Shown here piece after piece: positions 57,934 to 64,000 of a stretch of DNA of 64,000 bases. Where the stretch lies: NCBI GenBank assembly GCA_036346275.1, contig CM070725.1, positions 1,441,001-1,505,000 on the forward strand, written 5' to 3'. The position numbers and the translations under genes are program-made. A model generated the notes under the pieces. That model saw nothing but the letters and a program-made list of their open reading frames with translations, searched no databases and was not told the DNA's origin. Position 1 is the first letter of the stretch. Each line of letters begins with the position of its first letter. The stretch comes from Otatea glauca (taxonomy: Eukaryota > Streptophyta > Magnoliopsida > Poales > Poaceae).

Positions 57934-58700
57934 CCGAGTGTCCTCCTCGGCGATCTCAACCTCAAGGGGCTTGGAGCGTGTGGACACGAGCTTCACAGAC
58001 TTGGATCGGCGAGAATTCATCAAAGTCTCCGAAGCAACTGCCCCACCCTCCTTACCGACAACAACAACTTGCCCCAATTCAATCCCACAAGAATCCGGGT
58101 CCTCTCTGACAGAATCCACAGCTGACACAGCAGAAAAATCACACCCAAAATCCGGCAGCGATTCAGGCCGAGTTCACCCCGGCGAGCGGCGACTTCTTGG
58201 CAGACGACGGCCGGACCAGGGATCAAGAACTGGAAATTAGCAGGCCACAGTTAGTATTCAATTTCACCCCCATTCCGTGCAAGACTATATACCATATGCC
58301 TGGACCGACACAACATTTCCCCCCATTACTAACATAAAATTACGCATCAAGAAGCAAGAAAAGACCATTTCTTGATCACTTATCTGTAGCACAGCCTAAA
58401 GAATGCGCCCCAAAAGAAAAGGTGACCTGGGGAAAATACCTGGAAAAAAAAATGACGCGACCGCCGCGCGAGGGGGAGGAGGACGGGTGAGAAGGAAGCA
58501 GCAGCCTTGTCGCGGATGCAGATTTCGATAGGAACAGTGATGAGGGATACTGAGCCACCGAGGGAAAGGGTAGAGGAGGGGGGAGGGTTATCAATGGAAG
58601 GCGAAGACTTGGCCTGGGTGGGGATTTGACTGGGCAACGAGAGGAGGAGAAGATAAAGGAAGCATTCTGCAGGAGAACAAATGACATGAAAAAGATGGTG
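57934..58700 (-). promoter_or_regulatory. Phytolongin 5' leader and probable leader intron
   Basis: Upstream of the start, the open frame reaches 58,128 without family similarity. A possible acceptor lies near 58,215-58,235 and a GGTATTTT donor near 58,440. A CT-rich stretch at 58,450-58,640 (transcript sense) is typical of a plant 5' leader. The exact transcription start is not visible. Confidence 0.35.
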
Positions 58701-58749
58701 ACGCGGTTTGAGGCTAAAAGCTTTCCAATTATTTTCGGAACAGTCCTTA

Positions 58750-58879
58750 AATGCTTTTTCTTGCGATATAAGTTGTATAAATCTTGAAGCAAACAAAAAG
58801 ATAAGTAATCACCGACTATCCTTTATTCATACTTTAATATTTGTACAACTGTTAAAAAAAGAAAAAGCGTGGAAGCATC
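58750..58879. mobile_element. Small foldback MITE, family copy B
   Basis: Ends AGTTGTATAAAT and ATTTGTACAACT are inverted and extend outward through GCTTTTTCTT and its complement. The core AATCTTGAAGCAAACAAAAA, then TAAGTAATCACC, matches copies A and C. It lies just upstream of the phytolongin leader. Confidence 0.65.
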
Positions 58880-59307
58880 TCTCTTATTTTCATGGTATAA
58901 CAACATGTAGGTGCCGTTTGGTTTACTGCCAATAGTTACCGATGCTTAAACATTTGGTTTGTATTAAATTTTGGTAAGATCCTTTGTATAGAAGGGGAGA
59001 GGGGGCACATTTTCTATCTCGCCCCCTTATTCACATGACTTTGAGAAGGGTGTTTTCATACATTTTGTATGGATACACTCTCATAACTAATTGGTACATG
59101 AGTATACATATGTTCTTGAGGATATGTGCATATCCTCAACATTCCTAGGGGCTGGAACACCCGTACAACAGGTAAGGTTTAGTAACGTCAACGTGCTATT
59201 GGCCTAACCTAGAAATTTTGTGTTTCTACGATATTTTTATCTTTTTTTTGTTTCATTTTAGGAAAATGAGCAAGATCAATCCCTACGATGTGTTTCTTCA
59301 CTGAATA

Positions 59308-59440
59308 GTACTTCTATGCATCATCCTTTTAATATAAATGTACAAATCGTGAAGCAAACAAAAGATAAGTAATCATCATATACATTTTATTTATATTTTA
59401 ATATTTATACAACTTTTAAACATTGACGATAGAAGTGCTC
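59308..59440. mobile_element. Small foldback MITE, family copy C
   Basis: The core AATCGTGAAGCAAACAAAAG, then TAAGTAATCATC, matches the other two copies. The ends carry inverted AGTACTTCTAT and ATAGAAGTGCT words. Confidence 0.65.
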
Positions 59441-59739
59441 CCTTCTTTACCTGATTTTATTGAGCTTTCTCGTGCTTTTCTCTGATAACCATTCTATTTT
59501 TCCGGCGTTCTCTTATCCTCTCTTGATATGTTGCTTCTCAATTCTCACTCATTGTTTTGTCTCACAAGTTCACCTCTGCTTCTCAGCCTGTCGTATTGAA
59601 CCGGTCTTTCCTATGTTAGCTTCGTATTAATCATTTTCACCTCTCCCTTTTGCATAAAAGAACCCAATCTTAACACAACTCATATCCATCTCCATATATG
59701 GATACATTTTGACTATAAACCTCCTAATAAATCACTTCT

Positions 59740-59946
59740 AAAACTGCATGGGTCTAATTTAACTCGATATGTATCTTAGATATTTAGTTTTGATTAAAAA
59801 AAAGATATTTAGTTTTGATTAAAAAAAAAATATATATCTTAGATATTTAGTTTTGATTAAAAAAAAGATATTTAGTTCTAGAAAATGAATGTGCAATTCA
59901 TGCCTACACTTTTAAAACTGCATGGGTCTAATTTAACTCGATATGT
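59740..59946. repeat. Nested tandem repeats with 174-bp direct duplication
   Basis: A 33-bp phrase with AAAACTGCATGGGTCTAATT starts at 59,740 and again at 59,914. Between them GATATTTAGTTTTGATTAAA recurs about four times. Confidence 0.8.
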
Positions 59947-60364
59947 GGCTGGAGTTACAAAGTTAGGCCGTTCGATTACATGTTATAACCTGGCCACTTT
60001 CCAGGAAGCAACTTGTAAATTGTGTGCTTTTCATCATAATTCAAAAACACAAGTTGTCCACAGGGATTATATCTTTCCTTCCTTATGCTTGCTCTTTTTT
60101 ATTGTTAGGTGTATAAGAATGGTTATATGATTTTTTCCGATGACAGAATGGACCGATTTTGTTTTTGCCCGTTGGATTTTTCTTAGAGGGGTTAAGAAGG
60201 GTTCTCTGATTTTAAAATGCAATGACAGTATTATAGCTTTTTATGCGCTGGTTGGCGTGAGTTTTCCGTTTGTTGTGTGGAGCAATTGGTTGCTCATGAT
60301 TGCAGTGGTTTATCTGAGTAATCAATAAAGCTCTCTGAAGAAAAACTTGTTAAAAAAAGTAAAT
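59947..60364. other. Unassigned stretch with short open frames
   Basis: Frames of 81 and 62 codons (59,885-60,130 and 60,140-60,328, plus) are hydrophobic at their ends and unrecognised. CAATAAAGC at 60,324 could be a polyadenylation signal or a LINE tail. Nothing firm can be said. Confidence 0.3.
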
Positions 60365-60545
60365 TAAGTAAGCTGCAAATACTCCCAAAGAAATTAAACT
60401 GAATAGCTGTAAAAAAATAATTTTACAAAAATAATACGCAAAAAAACAGAAATTATGTCGTCATTTCATTCAAGGCCGATGTTTGTTTTGTCGCTGCATC
60501 GAATTGGTGATGATTATTTTATTATAGATTCATTTGATCGACAAG
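60365..60545. repeat. DNA-transposon end related to the 25.2-kb MITE
   Basis: AAAAATAATTTTACAAAAAT and following GTCGTC and TGTCGCTGCATCGAATTGGT words parallel the left arm of the MITE at 25,201, in the same orientation. The partner end was not found. Confidence 0.4.
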
Positions 60546-61810
60546 ACCGAGGCTTCGCCAAATGAAATGATTGACGCGCCAACTCGCCACCTCCATCCTT
60601 GCCCCTACGGACGGCCCTCATATCGAACATGGGGCGGCTCGCGCCGAGGGGTCGTGACGCATCCTCATGAAGGCGTGCACGACAACATCCCGGCCACCCT
60701 CGCTTCTCAGAGCCCCGATCTCCTCCACGATCGTGGCCACCTTGTTCTTTCCCTCTTCTGGCTACCCAGTCCATTGCTCCATCGCGACAGGAGCTCGAAA
60801 AAAAGCTCCTGGCTTGTTTTTTCAACGCTCCGGACATAGATCCATTCGAGCGCCATCCCTTGTTAGAGGATCGCAGCTTGATGTCCGTGTACTCGAGCTC
60901 TACTGCTCAAGCCGGAGGGCTGCCGCCTATGGCGCGCCATTGCAAGGCCGAACTGCCTTTCCAAAGCTCGCCGAAGAAGTGCGCCGCCATAATGCCCAAC
61001 GCGGCTCAATCCCTAAGAAGGCCTCGCATGGTAATGAAAATGGCGTATGTGAAGGACCCGTTAGGGTTGAGGTGGTGCACCTCCACCTTGTAATGGAAAA
61101 AAGCCCTCGGATTCGAAAGGGTGGAGCGCAGTAGTGCCGCGCCTCAAAAAACCAGGCGGGACCACACCTCGCGCTCATGCGGCAGCCGGATAACGGCTCC
61201 CAGCACTCTCCACCGTGCAGGTGCCTCGCCACGGAGGAAGCCCTTCTTCAATGCCCATCGGGCCGCATGCGTCCCAAGATGGCAAAGCTTTGTGGCTTGC
61301 GCCTGGGCTCCCACCAAAGTCGGGTTCAAAAGGCCTAACCCACCGGATGGGCGTAGGGGCCCCAAATAAACTGAGCGAGGGCAAGCACGAGGTGAGCCCC
61401 ACGCTGGTCCTCGTTGGGTCAACGACGAACTACCACCTTACTCGCCCCGAGACCATACTTCACACTCTCCCGAGCTCATCGATGAATCTACCGACGACCC
61501 AGGTCAATCTGAGGATTGAGTAAAGAAAGGTTTCTTATGGGTCGCCCCACGCCAGCAGGCCAGACACCCTACTGGGACCGTCCGCCGGAAGGGTCCCCTG
61601 CAGGCGGACCTCCCAGACCCACTTCTGACTACAGATTATTAGCTCCAAGAAGCACGGCTCAAACCAACGCAGTAAACGCTGGCCGCCACCCCTCGTGTCC
61701 CACACTGCGCGATGGGGTAAACTTGTGGGATAGACTGGCGGCTACATCCTCTCGCAGACTTCCTCTCACGGACGGGGACTCGGATGGATACCCGCGGCCC
61801 AAGCACGACA
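60546..61810. other. GC-rich probable retroelement 3' region
   Basis: Open frames on both strands up to 155 codons reflect GC content. No domain was found. Together with the minisatellite and the ORF end to the right, I read it as the non-coding 3' part or LTR of a minus-strand LTR element. Confidence 0.35.
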
Positions 61811-61814
61811 AGTA

Positions 61815-63530
61815 ACGAGCACTTGGACACCGGAACTCTCGCGGAGGCATCCTATCCGCCCTGCACACTAAGGCACTCTGACATCGGATCCTCGCGGAGG
61901 CATCCGGCCGCCTTGCCGACCAAGGCACTTCGACATCGGAACTCGCGGAGGCATCCGGCCGCCCTGCCGCATCAAGGCGTCGGCCCACCACGTTAACGCA
62001 ACGAGCACTCTGACACCGGAACCTCGCGAGGCATCCGGTCGTCTCTTGCCGACAAGGCACTCGGACACCGGAACTCGCGAGGCATCCGGCCGTCCTTGCC
62101 GACTAAGCGCCGCCCAAATACGACAAGTAACGAGCACTCTGACACCGGACCTCGCGGAGGCATCCGACGCCCTTGCCGACCAAGGCACTCGGACATCGGA
62201 ACTCGCGGAGGCATCCGGTCGCCCTTTGCCGACAAGGCGAAGGCCTACCACGACGCAGCAACGAGCACTCGGGCATCGGACTCGCAGAGGCATCCGGTCG
62301 CCCTGCCGACAAAGGCACTCGGACACCGGACCTGGCGGAGGCATCCGGTCGCCCTTGCCGACCAAGGCACTCTGACATCGGACCTCATGGAGGCATCCGG
62401 TCGTCCTTGCCGACCAAGGCACTCGGACATCGAACTCGCGGAGGCATCCGGCCGCCCTTGCCGACAAGGCGCCGGCCCACCTACGACAAGTAACGAGCAC
62501 TGACACACCGAACCTCGCGGAGGCATCCGGCCGTCCTTGCCACCAAGGCACTTTGACACCGGAACCGCGGAGGCATCCGGCCGCCCTGCCGACAAGGCAC
62601 TTGACACCGAATCATGCTGAGGCATCCGGCCGTCGCTTGCCGACCAAGGCACTCGACATCGGAACCTCGCGAGGCATCCGGCCGCCCTGCCGACCAAGGC
62701 GGCGTCATTCAGCCACGACGTTAAACGAGCACTCGACACCGGAACCTCGCGGAGGCATCCGGACGCCCTGCCGACCAAGGCACTCGACATCGGAACCTCG
62801 CGAGGCATCCGGCCGCCCTGCCGGCCAAGCGCTGGCCCAACTACGACGTTAAACGAGCACTCGGGCATCCGGAACCTCGCAGAGGCATCCTGGCCGCCCT
62901 GCCGACCAAGGCACTCGAACACCGGAACCTCGAGGCATCCGGCCGCCCTGCCGACCAAGGCACTCTGACACCGAACTCGCGGAGGCATCCGGTCGTCCAG
63001 CTGCCGACAAGGCACTTTGACACCGGACCCGGCGGAGGCATCCGACGCCCTGTCGCTCAAGGCACTCGACATCGGAACCTCGCGGAGGCATCCGCCGTCC
63101 TTGCCGACTCAAGGCAACGGGCCCAGCCTACGACGTTAAACGAGCACTCCGGGCACCGGAACCTCGCGAGGCATCCTGGCCGCCCTGCCGCAAGGCACTC
63201 TGACACCGAACCTCGCGGAGGCATCCGGCCGCCCTGCTCGACCAAGGCACTCGAGATCGGAACCTCGCGGAGGCATCCGGGTCGCCCTGCCGACAAGGCA
63301 CTCCGACACCGGAACTCGCGAGGCATCCGGCCGTCTCTACCGATCAAGGCACTCGGACATCGGAACTCGCGAGGCATCCGGCCGCCCTGCCGACCAAGGC
63401 GTGGCCCACCACGACAAGTAAACGAGCACTCCCTGACACCGGAACCTGCGTGGAGGCATCCTGGCCGTCCCTTGCCGACCAAGGCACTCGGCACTAAACT
63501 CCCAAGGCATCCGCCATCCTTGCTTACCAA
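61815..63530. repeat. Minisatellite of 29 monomers (about 50 bp) in punctuated blocks
   Basis: The monomer centres on GGAGGCATCCGGCCGCCCTG, then CCGACCAAGGCACTC and GACATCGGAACCTCGC. I counted 29 copies of the AGGCATCC core. A different spacer containing ACGAGCACT interrupts the array nine times and divides it into blocks of 3, 2, 2, 4, 4, 2, 5, 5 and 2 monomers. Monomers differ mainly by 1-3 base gaps. Long frames through it are repeat translations and not genes. Confidence 0.92.
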
Positions 63531-63790
63531 GGCGCCGACTAGCTGGCTACCAAACGAAGCGCAAAGGAAGATTTCTTGAGGAACAAACCGCGAGTTCGCG
63601 ACGTCCGACCACTCGGAAACCATCGCCAACTTCTAGCGCCGAGCCGATCAAAGCAGAACAAGCAAAGCTAACTCCTTCATGAAGTCATTCATAGAGAGAA
63701 AAAAAGGATTTCATTAAAAAGCCGACGTGCTAAAAATTTACACCATTTTACATGAGGCACACGCAAGACTCTCTATCTACACCCGCACTC

Positions 63791-64000
63791 CTAAAACTCC
63801 CTACGACAACGCTGACGGTAGGCCCTTGCTCGCCGACGGACGACCTTGGGGTCGGTGAACCCGAGGTCGCTGGAGATGACTCTGGTAGGCTCCTGTTCCA
63901 TCGTCAAGGCCGGGTTACCGGCCGTGAATGGCATGCTGCTTTGGCTCACCGACATCGACGGCAATACCGCGCTTTCGCAATCGCGCCCCGCGCCATTGCC
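63791..64000 (-). CDS. C-terminal end of an ORF, probably transposon-encoded, partial
   Basis: The frame is open from the window edge to a stop at 63,791 (69 residues seen) and ends SSDLGFTDPKVVRRRARAYR followed by QRCRREF. The C-terminus is very basic. I do not recognise the family with certainty. Its place beside a tandem-repeat-bearing 3' region suggests the end of an LTR-element protein. The N-terminal part lies outside the window. Confidence 0.4.
   Translation of the reverse strand, partial: GNGAGRDCESAVLPSMSVSQSSMPFTAGNPALTMEQEPTRVISSDLGFTDPKVVRRRARAYRQRCRREF

Noticed and set aside
62245..63072. 275-codon minus-strand open frame
   Set aside because: It is the minisatellite read in one frame. 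It repeats the same RQGGRMPR-like words and has no domain.
61815..63530. CRISPR-like array
   Set aside because: Repeats are degenerate and contiguous without unique spacers, in a plant genome with no cas genes.

Overview
This window is nuclear DNA from a flowering plant, most likely a grass. Three spliced or spliced-type plant genes carry GT-AG introns and give grass-like proteins. The rest is dense in LTR elements, Mutator-like elements, Helitrons, MITEs and a SINE, typical of Poaceae. No prokaryotic, organellar or viral gene was found, and I could not identify the species from sequence alone.

Three genes look intact, all on the minus strand. (1) 15,042-20,091 is an 8-exon SPF30/SMNDC1 splicing factor with a Tudor domain (298 aa). 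(2) 20,719-23,765 is a 5-exon methylesterase of the MES11 type (383 aa). The MES11-like stop codon lies 627 bp upstream of the SPF30 start. (3) 57,184-57,933 is a single-exon phytolongin, a longin domain plus a C-terminal membrane anchor. A fourth gene of host origin, at 52,967-54,300 on the plus strand, is a broken piece of an ATXR7-type SET-domain histone methyltransferase. It stops just inside the SET domain.

Layout. 1-2.7 kb: repeat-rich probable retrotransposon UTR or LTR. 2.7-4.46 kb: AT-rich DNA ending in a Helitron 3' terminus. 5.9-11.5 kb: degenerate tandem and foldback repeats. 11.5-14.9 kb: nothing recognised. 15-23.8 kb: the SPF30 and MES11 pair. 25.2-27.2 kb: foldback MITE and minisatellites. 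29.55-33.57 kb and 38.07-42.04 kb: two copies of one non-autonomous LTR retrotransposon in opposite orientation. They enclose a LINE tail (33.8 kb) and a ruined Ty1/copia pol (35.9-37.7 kb). 42.94-51.39 kb: a large MULE with matching terminal inverted repeats, carrying remains of a transposase, a plant-mobile-domain gene and a probable GRF zinc-finger gene. 52.97-54.3 kb: SET fragment. 56.0-56.75 kb: a 383-bp Helitron and a SINE with a 13-bp target duplication. 57.2-58.7 kb: phytolongin gene. 58.7-60.5 kb: small MITEs and repeats. 60.5-64 kb: GC-rich probable retroelement 3' region with a 1.7-kb minisatellite and the end of a minus-strand ORF.

The intact genes are unrelated housekeeping or metabolic genes (splicing, ester hydrolysis, membrane traffic) and show no sign of acting as one system. 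The most notable structures are the three-gene MULE with clustered GGCGATCGCC palindromes, the 4-kb inverted LTR-element pair, the block-structured minisatellite and the truncated SET gene. I found no convincing wholly new system.
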